DNA of 13,383 nucleotides. It comes from Ignavibacteriales bacterium. GTDB taxonomy: Bacteria; Bacteroidota; Ignavibacteria; UBA10030. Position numbers and translations under genes: made by a program. Below the pieces are notes generated by a model. It worked only from the letters and a program-made list of their open reading frames with translations. It searched no databases and had not been told where the DNA came from. The stretch is taken from contig JACRFF010000122.1 of the NCBI GenBank assembly GCA_016218005.1, positions 1-13,383 on the forward strand, given 5' to 3'. This document shows positions 6,705 through 13,383 of the stretch, in pieces (position 1 is the stretch's first letter; each line of letters begins with the position of its first letter).

Positions 6705-8807
6705 TTAGGCAGAAACCGCCTCTTTGCCTTTTACCTTTTCAATGATTTGGTCGGCGATGCTCTGTGGAACTTTTTCATAATGCGAGAATTGCATCGTGTA
6801 CAACGCGCGGCCCTGCGTCATCGAACGCATGGCTGTTGCATAGCCAAACATTTCTGACAACGGCACGAATGCCTTCACCACTTGCGCATCTTTCCGTGAA
6901 TTCATGCCGTCGATCTTTCCTCGGCGTGAATTCAGGTCGCCCATCACGTCGCCCAAGTACTCTTCAGGCGTTACAACCTCCACCGACATGATCGGTTCCA
7001 AAATGATCGGGCCGGCCTTGCGTGCCGCTTCTTTGAATGCTATGGAACCGGCAACCTTGAATGCCATTTCGGAAGAATCAACAGGATGGAACGAGCCATC
7101 AACCAGTTTCACCTTCACGTCTTCCACCGGATATCCGGCAAGCACGCCGTTCTTCATCGCCTCGACGATACCGGACTCCGTCGGTCGGACGAACTCTTTC
7201 GGAACCGCGCCGCCGACGATGGCGTTTTCAAACTCGAAGCCCTTCGCTTTTTCGTTCGGCTCCATTTCGATCCACACGTGGCCGTACTGGCCTTTGCCGC
7301 CCGACTGGCGGATGAACTTGCCTTCGGCGGTAACTTTTTTTGTGATCGTTTCCTTGTAAGCCACTTGGGGTTTGCCGACGTTGGCTTCTACTTTGAACTC
7401 GCGCTTCATTCGGTCGATGATGATTTCGAGATGAAGCTCACCCATGCCGCTGACAATCATTTGGCCGGTCTCTTCGTTCGACGAAACGCGAAACGTCGGG
7501 TCTTCCTCGGCAAGACGCTGCAGCGCTTCGCCCATTTTCTCTTGGTCGGCCTTGGTCTTCGGTTCGATCGCCACATCGATCACGGGTTCGGGAAATTCCA
7601 TGCGCTCCAAAAGAATTGCATCGCTTTCATCCGATAACGTGTCGCCGGTGCGCGTATTCTTCAATCCGATGGCGGCAACGATGTCGCCGGCGTATGCTTC
7701 TTGAACTTCCTCGCGATGGTTGGCGTGCATGCGCAACAACCGCGCGATGCGTTCTTTCCTCTCAGAGACAACATTGAAGACATAGGAGCCGGCTTGCAGG
7801 GTGCCGGAGTAAACGCGGAAATACGTCAGTCGGCCAACGAACGGATCGCTCATGATCTTGAACGCCAGCCCTGTGAATTTTTCCTTGTCGTTCACTTTCC
7901 GAACGACGTTGTCATGCCGGTGGGGATGATGGCCGTGCAATTCTCCGCCATTGAGATCCAACGGCGAAGGAAGAAAATCAACGACGGCATCGAGCAACTG
8001 TTGAACGCCTTTGTTCTTGAACGATGAGCCGCAAAGAACCGGAATGATAGAAACCTTCAATGTGGCCCGACGAAGAACATCGCGAATTTCATCCGCGGAA
8101 ATATTTTTGCCGTTGAGATATTTTTCGAGCAACGTGTCGTCTTCATCGGCGACCGCTTCCAGCATGTGCTGTCGATACTCGGCGGCTTGTTTCTTGAGCT
8201 TCTCGGGAATCTCGATCTCGTCCCACGTCATGCCTTGGGTATCTTCGTGGTACATTCGGGCTTTCATGGTAATCAGGTCGATGAGGCCCACAAACATATC
8301 GGCTTCACCAACGGGCAGCTGAACCGGCACGGCATTGGCGCCGAGACGCCGCTTCATCATTTCAATAACGCCAAGAAAATCTGCGCCGGCGCGATCCATC
8401 TTGTTCACAAAGGCAATCCGCGGAACTCCATACTTATCCGCCTGCCGCCAAACCGTTTCCGATTGCGGCTCGACACCGCCAACAGAACAAAATAACGCCA
8501 CAGCGCCGTCAAGTACGCGCAAAGACCGCTCCACTTCGATCGTGAAATCAACGTGACCCGGCGTATCAATAATATTGACACGATTGTTTCTCCAAAAACA
8601 CGTTGTCGCGGCGCTGGTGATCGTAATGCCGCGCTCTTTTTCCTGCTCCATCCAATCCATAGTTGCCGCGCCATCGTGAACTTCGCCAATACGGTGCAAC
8701 TTTCCCGTGTAGAACAGGATGCGTTCAGTCGTTGTGGTCTTGCCGGCATCAATGTGAGCCATAATGCCGATATTGCGTGTTCTATCTAATGGGTAATCTC
8801 TGGGCAT
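6705..8807 (-). CDS. fusA: Elongation factor G
   Basis: This encodes a 700-residue EF-G, the GTPase that drives translocation and, with RRF, ribosome recycling. Motifs of the G domain are AHIDAGKT (17-24), [11 protein letters not shown] (59-69), DTPGH (81-85) and NKMD (135-138). Domains II to V follow, with [46 protein letters not shown] and [20 protein letters not shown], the usual C-terminal block. A short His-rich stretch, HGHHPHRHD (291-299), lies in the variable stretch between the G domain and domain II. Length is typical of a housekeeping EF-G rather than a resistance protein or EF-G2. The ATG (8805-8807) fits the conserved [19 protein letters not shown] start, but no good Shine-Dalgarno is adjacent; an AGGAGG lies 41 nt upstream beyond a hairpin. 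Confidence 0.98.
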   Translation of the reverse strand: MPRDYPLDRTRNIGIMAHIDAGKTTTTERILFYTGKLHRIGEVHDGAATMDWMEQEKERGITITSAATTCFWRNNRVNIIDTPGHVDFTIEVERSLRVLDGAVALFCSVGGVEPQSETVWRQADKYGVPRIAFVNKMDRAGADFLGVIEMMKRRLGANAVPVQLPVGEADMFVGLIDLITMKARMYHEDTQGMTWDEIEIPEKLKKQAAEYRQHMLEAVADEDDTLLEKYLNGKNISADEIRDVLRRATLKVSIIPVLCGSSFKNKGVQQLLDAVVDFLPSPLDLNGGELHGHHPHRHDNVVRKVNDKEKFTGLAFKIMSDPFVGRLTYFRVYSGTLQAGSYVFNVVSERKERIARLLRMHANHREEVQEAYAGDIVAAIGLKNTRTGDTLSDESDAILLERMEFPEPVIDVAIEPKTKADQEKMGEALQRLAEEDPTFRVSSNEETGQMIVSGMGELHLEIIIDRMKREFKVEANVGKPQVAYKETITKKVTAEGKFIRQSGGKGQYGHVWIEMEPNEKAKGFEFENAIVGGAVPKEFVRPTESGIVEAMKNGVLAGYPVEDVKVKLVDGSFHPVDSSEMAFKVAGSIAFKEAARKAGPIILEPIMSVEVVTPEEYLGDVMGDLNSRRGKIDGMNSRKDAQVVKAFVPLSEMFGYATAMRSMTQGRALYTMQFSHYEKVPQSIADQIIEKVKGKEAVSA

Positions 8808-8827
8808 ACAAATTCTTTCTCGCTTCA

Positions 8828-8854
8828 GGCGGACACAATCCGCCCCCGCCTCCT
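8828..8854 (-). promoter_or_regulatory. Displaced AGGAGG and hairpin in the rpsG-fusA spacer
   Basis: On the minus strand a perfect AGGAGG (8849-8854) is followed closely by a perfect 6-bp hairpin: GGCGGA (8839-8844), loop TTGTG (8834-8838) and TCCGCC (8828-8833). The fusA ATG lies 20 nt beyond the hairpin (8807), without its own strong Shine-Dalgarno. No T-run follows the stem, so it is not an intrinsic terminator. It may be a standby site, a translational control element, or the initiation site of a short leader ORF at TTG 8836-8838. Confidence 0.45.
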
Positions 8855-8886
8855 CACATAGTCCCTAATTTTTGGATACGGAAAAA

Positions 8887-9354
8887 CTACCAGCGAAAAT
8901 GAGCAAACGCCTTGTTTGCCTCGGCCATACGGTGGACATCGTCCTTCTTCTTGATGGCTCCACCTTCGCCATTCGCCGCGGCCATAAGCTCGTTCGCGAG
9001 CCTTTGCGCCATCGACTTGTCCGAGCGTTCTTTGGCATTTCCAATCAACCAGCGGATTGCTAGAGCGGTTCGTCGCTCGTGACGAACTTCAGTGGGAACC
9101 TGATAGGTAGCACCACCAACGCGTCGCGCTCGGACTTCGATGAGCGGAGAGACGTTGTCAACAGCCTTCTTGAAGACTTCCAGCGGATTCTTCTCGACCT
9201 TCTTAGAAATGATGTCAAAAGCGTCATACATAATGGATTGGGCAAGATGCTTCTTTCCCCTTTCCAACACGTTGTTAACGAATCTTGACACCAACAGATC
9301 GTTGTACTTTGGGTCAGCTGTGATTATTCGCTTTGTTGCTCGCTTCTTTCTCAT
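8887..9354 (-). CDS. rpsG: 30S ribosomal protein uS7 (S7)
   Basis: This encodes a 155-residue uS7, the primary protein nucleating assembly of the 30S head, near the E-site tRNA. Family landmarks are [19 protein letters not shown] at the start, [19 protein letters not shown], the hairpin region [14 protein letters not shown] (78-91), [14 protein letters not shown] [15 protein letters not shown] (96-110) and the C-terminal [19 protein letters not shown]. The frame is open 45 codons further upstream into rpsL; the conserved N-terminus and normal length fix the start at the ATG 9352-9354. The gap to the rpsL stop is only 10 nt, with no strong Shine-Dalgarno, so coupling to rpsL is likely. The long rpsL-rpsG spacer that carries the S7 operator in E. 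coli is absent. Confidence 0.98.
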   Translation of the reverse strand: MRKKRATKRIITADPKYNDLLVSRFVNNVLERGKKHLAQSIMYDAFDIISKKVEKNPLEVFKKAVDNVSPLIEVRARRVGGATYQVPTEVRHERRTALAIRWLIGNAKERSDKSMAQRLANELMAAANGEGGAIKKKDDVHRMAEANKAFAHFRW

Positions 9355-9364
9355 ACTTTCGTTT

Positions 9365-9736
9365 CTACTTTGGACGTTTGGCGCCGTATTTGGAACGCCC
9401 CTGTTTTCGGTCTTGGACTCCCTGCGTATCCAATGTGCCACGAATGATGTGGTACCGAACTCCCGGCAAATCTTTGACACGACCGCCACGAATCAGCACA
9501 ATGGAATGTTCCTGTAAATTGTGCCCTTCTCCCGGTATGTAGGCAATAACTTCCTGCCCATTCACAATTCTTACTTTTGCCACCTTACGAAGCGCAGAAT
9601 TAGGTTTTTTCGGAGTGGTGGTATACACCCTCGTGCAAACGCCGCGTTTCTGAGGATTGCTTTCGAGTGCCGGCGATTTACTCTTCCAAACCGCCTGCTC
9701 TCGGCTGTTGCGAACAAGTTGATTTATCGTTGGCAA
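9365..9736 (-). CDS. rpsL: 30S ribosomal protein uS12 (S12), TTG start
   Basis: This encodes a 123-residue uS12 at the decoding centre. It begins [14 protein letters not shown] and contains [20 protein letters not shown] (31-50) and [13 protein letters not shown] (84-96), ending [10 protein letters not shown]. Lys43 and Lys88 (with the initiator counted) match the E. coli positions where changes give streptomycin resistance, and both are the wild-type residue. Asp89 matches the aspartate that is methylthiolated in some bacteria. The start codon is TTG (9734-9736) with GGAG (9745-9748) 8 nt upstream. The nearest ATG (9748-9750) is out of frame. It is the first gene of the str block, directly behind a promoter-like sequence in the rpoC-rpsL gap. 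Confidence 0.98.
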   Translation of the reverse strand: MPTINQLVRNSREQAVWKSKSPALESNPQKRGVCTRVYTTTPKKPNSALRKVAKVRIVNGQEVIAYIPGEGHNLQEHSIVLIRGGRVKDLPGVRYHIIRGTLDTQGVQDRKQGRSKYGAKRPK

Positions 9737-9744
9737 AAAGAAGA

Positions 9745-9748
9745 CTCC
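9745..9748 (-). promoter_or_regulatory. Shine-Dalgarno GGAG deciding the TTG start of rpsL
   Basis: GGAG is followed by an 8-nt pyrimidine-rich spacer and TTG, where the conserved uS12 N-terminus begins. An in-frame TAA upstream (minus strand, about 9755-9757) excludes a longer protein. Confidence 0.8.
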
Positions 9749-9764
9749 ATAATTTTAGTTTTTT

Positions 9765-9793
9765 AAGATAGCAATTATTCTGAAAAGTGTCAA
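9765..9793 (-). promoter_or_regulatory. Sigma70-type promoter for the str-S10 block
   Basis: On the minus strand the -35 box is TTGACA (9788-9793), a perfect match. It is followed by a spacer of exactly 17 bp and the -10 box TATCTT (9765-9770), which matches the consensus at 4 of 6 positions. TGC immediately precedes the -10 box, giving an extended -10 (TGn). Transcription would begin near 9757-9759, leaving a 5' leader of only about 22 nt before the rpsL TTG that includes its ribosome binding site. It lies in the AT-rich 78-nt gap between rpoC and rpsL, which has no visible terminator. Read-through from rpoC is therefore also likely. Confidence 0.75.
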
Positions 9794-9814
9794 CAAATTC
9801 CCTTGCTACAACAA

Positions 9815-12800
9815 CTAAGCGGGATGCTTCACCCTTCGTTTCGGCTTGGTCTTTTCCTCTCCATCGGTTTCGGGAGTACCATCTTCAATAGTTGGAATCT
9901 CAGCTGACATCGAAACAATGATCTCGCGTAATCTCTTCTGTCCTGTTCCCGAGGGAATGAGATGACCCATGATGATGTTTTCCTTTAAGCCTACTAAGGG
10001 ATCAACCTTTGCCTCAATTGCAGCATCGGTGAGAACCTTTGTAGTTTCCTGGAAGGATGCCGCCGAGAAAAAGCTATCCGTCGTAAGAGATGCTTGAGTA
10101 ATGCCAAGCAAAATCGGTTCCGACGTCGCCGGCTCAGCATCTCGATGCTCGGACGGCTTCTTCGATTTCTTTTTCAGGTCGGTAACCAACTCTCTCGCTA
10201 CTTTCTTGATAACGACTTGTCCGACCTTCAGTTTGGATTCTCCTTTGTTGGTAATCACAACTTTGTCTGCAAGGCTGTCGTTCTCATCATGAAGTCGCGC
10301 CTTGTCCACATGATCGCCCTCGAGGTACTTCGTATCACCCGAATCAACAATGCGGACCTTTTGCATCATCATACGCACAATGACTTCAATGTGCTTATCA
10401 TTGATTTTGACCCCCTGCATGCGGTACACTTCTTGGATTTCGTTCACCAAGTACTCTTGTACTGCCGTCGTACCTTTAATCTTCAGAATATCGTGAGGAT
10501 CAATTGAACCGGCGGCAAGCCGTTCACCCGCACGAATAACATCCCCATCCTGCGCAAGCAAGTGCTTGCCAAGGGGTATGAGGTACGTGCGCTTGTCCTT
10601 CCCGTCGTGTGAATTGACAATCACCTCACGCGATCCGCGTTTCGGTTGGCCGATTGTGACGATACCATCGATTTCCGAAACGACGGATGGATCACTCGGA
10701 TGGCGCGCCTCGAATAATTCGGTCACGCGAGGCAACCCACCGGTAATATCGCGCGTCTTTCCAATATCGCGCGGAATTTTCACCAGCGCGGTTCCGGCAG
10801 CGATCGACTCGCCATCATCTACAGTCAAATGGGCGCGCGTCGGAATCGGATAGCTCGCCAATTTTTGACCCTTAGAGTTTACCACAGCGATCCCAGGTAT
10901 GAGACTCTTTTCGCGAGTATCGATAACGACTTTTTGAATATGACCAGTCTGCTCGTCGGGTTCTTCGCGATACGTAATGTTCTCTTTGAGGTCGACATAC
11001 TTGATGACGCCGGCATGCTCAGAGATGATAACGGCATTGTAGGGGTCCCACTCGTAAATCATTTCACCCTTCGCAATCCGCTGGCCATCTTTCATAAGCA
11101 ATGATGCGCCGTATGGAACATCATACTTGGTTAAGATGCGATTGTCGGCGTCAAGAAGATAGATGATGCCGCTGCGACCGGAAACGACAGGATGCCCCTC
11201 TTCAAGTTCAATGGTCTTCACGCCTTCGTACTTCACGCGGCCATCAAACTTGGCAAGAATCTGAGATTGCGATGCAATGAGGCTTGCGGTTCCACCGGTG
11301 TGGAATGTCCGCAGCGTCAACTGCGTGCCCGGCTCGCCAATGGACTGCGCCGCAATAACACCTACCGCCAACCCAGGTTCGACAAGTTTGCCGGTCGTGA
11401 GATCGCGCCCATAGCATTTGGCGCATACGCCGCGCCGCGATTCGCACGTCAACACGGAGCGAATCAGCACCGATTCAATCGATGTCTCGGATACCAGTTG
11501 AGCTTTTTCTTCATCAATCACATCGCCCGAGTGGACGAGAACTTTGCTGCTGAGCGGATCAACGACGTCTTCCGTGGCGACTCGGCCAAGAATTCGCTCG
11601 GCAAGCGGTTCTTTCACATCCTCGCCTTCTTTCAGTGCGCCGGTGAGCACGCCCTGAATCGTGCCGCAATCCAGGTCCGAGATAATGGCGTCTTGCGCCA
11701 CGTCAATGAGACGTCTCGTCAAATAACCGGCATCGGCAGTTTTGAGAGCCGTATCAGCCAAACCTTTGCGTGCACCGTGCGTTGAGATGAAGTACTCTTG
11801 CACCGACAAACCTTCGCGGAAGTTTGCGATGATAGGATTCTCGATAAGTTCGCCGGTGGCTCCGGAAAGGCTCTTTTGCGGTTTCGCCATAAGGCCGCGC
11901 ATACCGGACAACTGGCGTACTTGTTCCTTGGAACCGCGCGCGCCGGAATCCACCATCATATAGAGAGAGTTGAAACCATCGCGGTCATGCTGAAGCGCAT
12001 CGAACAGTTTGTCTGCAATGCGGCTGGTGGCGCGCGTCCAGATGTCGATCACTTTATTGTAGCGTTCGCCATTGGTGATGAAGCCGCGATAGTACTGACT
12101 CTCCACGGCGTCGACATCCTTTTGCGCCTTGTGTACCATATCGTGCTTTTCTTTCGGGATGATCACATCTCCGACAGAAACAGACAGTCCGCCCTTCATC
12201 GCGTATGTGAAGCCAAGCGTCTTTAACTTATCGAGGAACACTGCCGTCTCTTCGTTGCCGCAGCGTCGGAAGACAGCGGCAATGATTTGCACGAGACGTT
12301 TCTTGTTCAGCAATTCATTGATGTACGGAACGCCTTCCGGCAAAATCTGGTTGAAGATGATCCGACCGGTCGTGGTTTCAACAAGGTGGCCGTTCATTCG
12401 CACCTTGACACGTGCGTGCAATCCCAAACGTTCCTGATCGAACGCAATGATGACTTCTTGCAGCGATGAAAACACTTTGCCTTCGCCAACGTCGCCGGTT
12501 TTAGACTTCGTCAGATAGTAGCATCCGAGAACTTGATCCTGCGACGGCGTCACAATCGGAGCGCCGCTGGCAGGCGATAGAATGTTGTGGCTCGATAACA
12601 TCAACATGCGGGCTTCGAGTTGCGCTTCGTACGACAGCGGTACGTGCACCGCCATCTGGTCGCCGTCAAAATCTGCATTGAATGCCGTGCACACCATCGG
12701 GTGAATGCGGATCGCCTTGCCTTCCACAAGCACCGGTTGAAACGCCTGAATGCCGAGTCGGTGCAGCGTCGGAGCGCGGTTCAACAGCACCGGATGTCCG

Positions 12801-13383
12801 TCAATGATATGATCAAGAATATCCCACACCTCCGGACCTTTTTTATCTACCATTTTTTTCGCGCTCTTCACCGTCTTTACTAATCCGCGCTCGATGAGCT
12901 TGCGAATGATGTGCGGCTTGAACAATTCTACCGCCATGTCTTTCGGCAGACCGCATTCGTGCAATTTCAATTCCGGGCCGACGACGATTACCGAACGGCC
13001 GGAATAATCGACGCGCTTCCCGAGCAGGTTCTGGCGGAACCGGCCTTGCTTGCCTTTCAACATGTCGGAAAGCGACTTCAGCGCTCGATTGTTGTCGGAG
13101 CGAACGGCATTGACTCGGCGTGAATTGTCGAACAACGAATCGACGGCTTCTTGCAGCATCCGCTTTTCGTTGCGCAAGATGACTTCGGGCGCCTTGATTT
13201 CGAGCAGCCGCTTCAACCGATTGTTACGAATGATGACGCGACGATACAGATCGTTCAAGTCGGATGTCGCGAACCGTCCTCCCTCCAACGGAACGAGCGG
13301 ACGGAGTTCGGGCGGAATCACCGGGATCACGTCCATCACCATCCATTCCGGTCGGTTCTGCATCAACTCATCCTTGCGGAATG
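9815..13383 (-). CDS. rpoC: RNA polymerase subunit beta', C-terminal ~1188 residues, cut by the window edge
   Basis: The visible part begins near E. coli position 320 ([20 protein letters not shown]), so the N-terminal zinc ribbon lies outside the window. The catalytic motif [12 protein letters not shown] is at 12644-12679; its aspartates hold the active-site magnesium. Four zinc-ligand cysteines are present, at 11666-11668 and within 11414-11446 (C-x6-C-x2-C). Their spacing (74, 7, 3) equals E. coli C814/C888/C895/C898. The trigger loop (TLRTFHTGG ... [11 protein letters not shown]) is interrupted by a domain of about 175 residues (about 10757-11285), matching the SI3 insertion. A lineage-specific segment precedes [20 protein letters not shown], and I recall its [10 protein letters not shown] portion from Bacteroidetes RpoC. 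It ends with an acidic then basic tail ([12 protein letters not shown]). No truncation or frameshift is visible. Confidence 0.98.
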   Translation of the reverse strand, partial: FRKDELMQNRPEWMVMDVIPVIPPELRPLVPLEGGRFATSDLNDLYRRVIIRNNRLKRLLEIKAPEVILRNEKRMLQEAVDSLFDNSRRVNAVRSDNNRALKSLSDMLKGKQGRFRQNLLGKRVDYSGRSVIVVGPELKLHECGLPKDMAVELFKPHIIRKLIERGLVKTVKSAKKMVDKKGPEVWDILDHIIDGHPVLLNRAPTLHRLGIQAFQPVLVEGKAIRIHPMVCTAFNADFDGDQMAVHVPLSYEAQLEARMLMLSSHNILSPASGAPIVTPSQDQVLGCYYLTKSKTGDVGEGKVFSSLQEVIIAFDQERLGLHARVKVRMNGHLVETTTGRIIFNQILPEGVPYINELLNKKRLVQIIAAVFRRCGNEETAVFLDKLKTLGFTYAMKGGLSVSVGDVIIPKEKHDMVHKAQKDVDAVESQYYRGFITNGERYNKVIDIWTRATSRIADKLFDALQHDRDGFNSLYMMVDSGARGSKEQVRQLSGMRGLMAKPQKSLSGATGELIENPIIANFREGLSVQEYFISTHGARKGLADTALKTADAGYLTRRLIDVAQDAIISDLDCGTIQGVLTGALKEGEDVKEPLAERILGRVATEDVVDPLSSKVLVHSGDVIDEEKAQLVSETSIESVLIRSVLTCESRRGVCAKCYGRDLTTGKLVEPGLAVGVIAAQSIGEPGTQLTLRTFHTGGTASLIASQSQILAKFDGRVKYEGVKTIELEEGHPVVSGRSGIIYLLDADNRILTKYDVPYGASLLMKDGQRIAKGEMIYEWDPYNAVIISEHAGVIKYVDLKENITYREEPDEQTGHIQKVVIDTREKSLIPGIAVVNSKGQKLASYPIPTRAHLTVDDGESIAAGTALVKIPRDIGKTRDITGGLPRVTELFEARHPSDPSVVSEIDGIVTIGQPKRGSREVIVNSHDGKDKRTYLIPLGKHLLAQDGDVIRAGERLAAGSIDPHDILKIKGTTAVQEYLVNEIQEVYRMQGVKINDKHIEVIVRMMMQKVRIVDSGDTKYLEGDHVDKARLHDENDSLADKVVITNKGESKLKVGQVVIKKVARELVTDLKKKSKKPSEHRDAEPATSEPILLGITQASLTTDSFFSAASFQETTKVLTDAAIEAKVDPLVGLKENIIMGHLIPSGTGQKRLREIIVSMSAEIPTIEDGTPETDGEEKTKPKRRVKHPA

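Noticed and set aside
5827-6708. A 293-codon open frame on the plus strand opposite tuf
   Set aside because: It lies almost entirely antisense to the unmistakable EF-Tu gene, is rich in His/Arg/Phe as expected of a reverse-frame shadow, and resembles no known family.
8887-9489. Longer rpsG reading starting inside rpsL
   Set aside because: The extra 45 residues are out-of-frame rpsL sequence. The conserved MRKKRATKR start at 9354 gives the normal 155-residue length.
9365-9736. Streptomycin-resistance changes in rpsL
   Set aside because: Lys43 and Lys88 and their surroundings are the wild-type residues.
11192-12226. Plus-strand open frames of 197 and 142 codons opposite rpoC
   Set aside because: They are antisense to highly conserved RpoC regions including the zinc site, so their openness follows from the codon use of rpoC.

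Overview
The window is a compact block of translation and transcription housekeeping genes, all on the minus strand. Read in the direction of transcription (high to low coordinates) the order is rpoC (3' part) - rpsL - rpsG - fusA - tuf - rpsJ - rplC - rplD - rplW - rplB - rpsS - rplV - rpsC - rplP - rpmC - rpsQ - rplN (first 28 codons). This is the classical end of the rpoBC cluster, then the str operon, then the S10 operon. No other genes, RNA genes, insertion sequences or CRISPR arrays were found. The open frames on the plus strand are antisense shadows.

Likely organism: a bacterium of the Bacteroidota/Chlorobiota side of the FCB group, judged from protein signatures recalled from memory. 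These are the S10 sequence and its ending, the HPM variant of the uL2 D-H-P-x-G-G-G loop, the uL3 segment lacking the E. coli glutamines, and the extra segment before the RpoC C-terminal conserved block. Several genes have strong Shine-Dalgarno (SD) sequences and the rpoC-rpsL gap holds a sigma70-like promoter. Both argue against typical Bacteroidia/Flavobacteriia and favour a Chlorobi/Ignavibacteria-like lineage. This placement is an inference; no search was possible.

Layout: 9815-13383 is rpoC without its N-terminal part. The AT-rich gap 9737-9814 carries a perfect TTGACA box, a 17-bp spacer and an extended TATCTT box just before rpsL. The str part (5449-9736) encodes uS12, uS7, EF-G and EF-Tu. 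The S10 part (1-5377) runs from uS10 to uL14. Most ribosomal-protein genes are only 5-24 nt apart, implying coupled translation. Four spacers are longer: rpoC-rpsL (78 nt), rpsG-fusA (79 nt), tuf-rpsJ (71 nt) and rpsJ-rplC (173 nt). The last three each hold an RNA hairpin without a U-tract, so none looks like an intrinsic terminator. No gene-free stretch exceeds 300 bases.

I see no undescribed biological system here. The points worth a second look are non-coding or concern initiation: the promoter, the GC-rich imperfect inverted repeat between rpsJ and rplC, the displaced SD with a hairpin before fusA, and the use of TTG starts by rpsL, rpsJ and rpsC.
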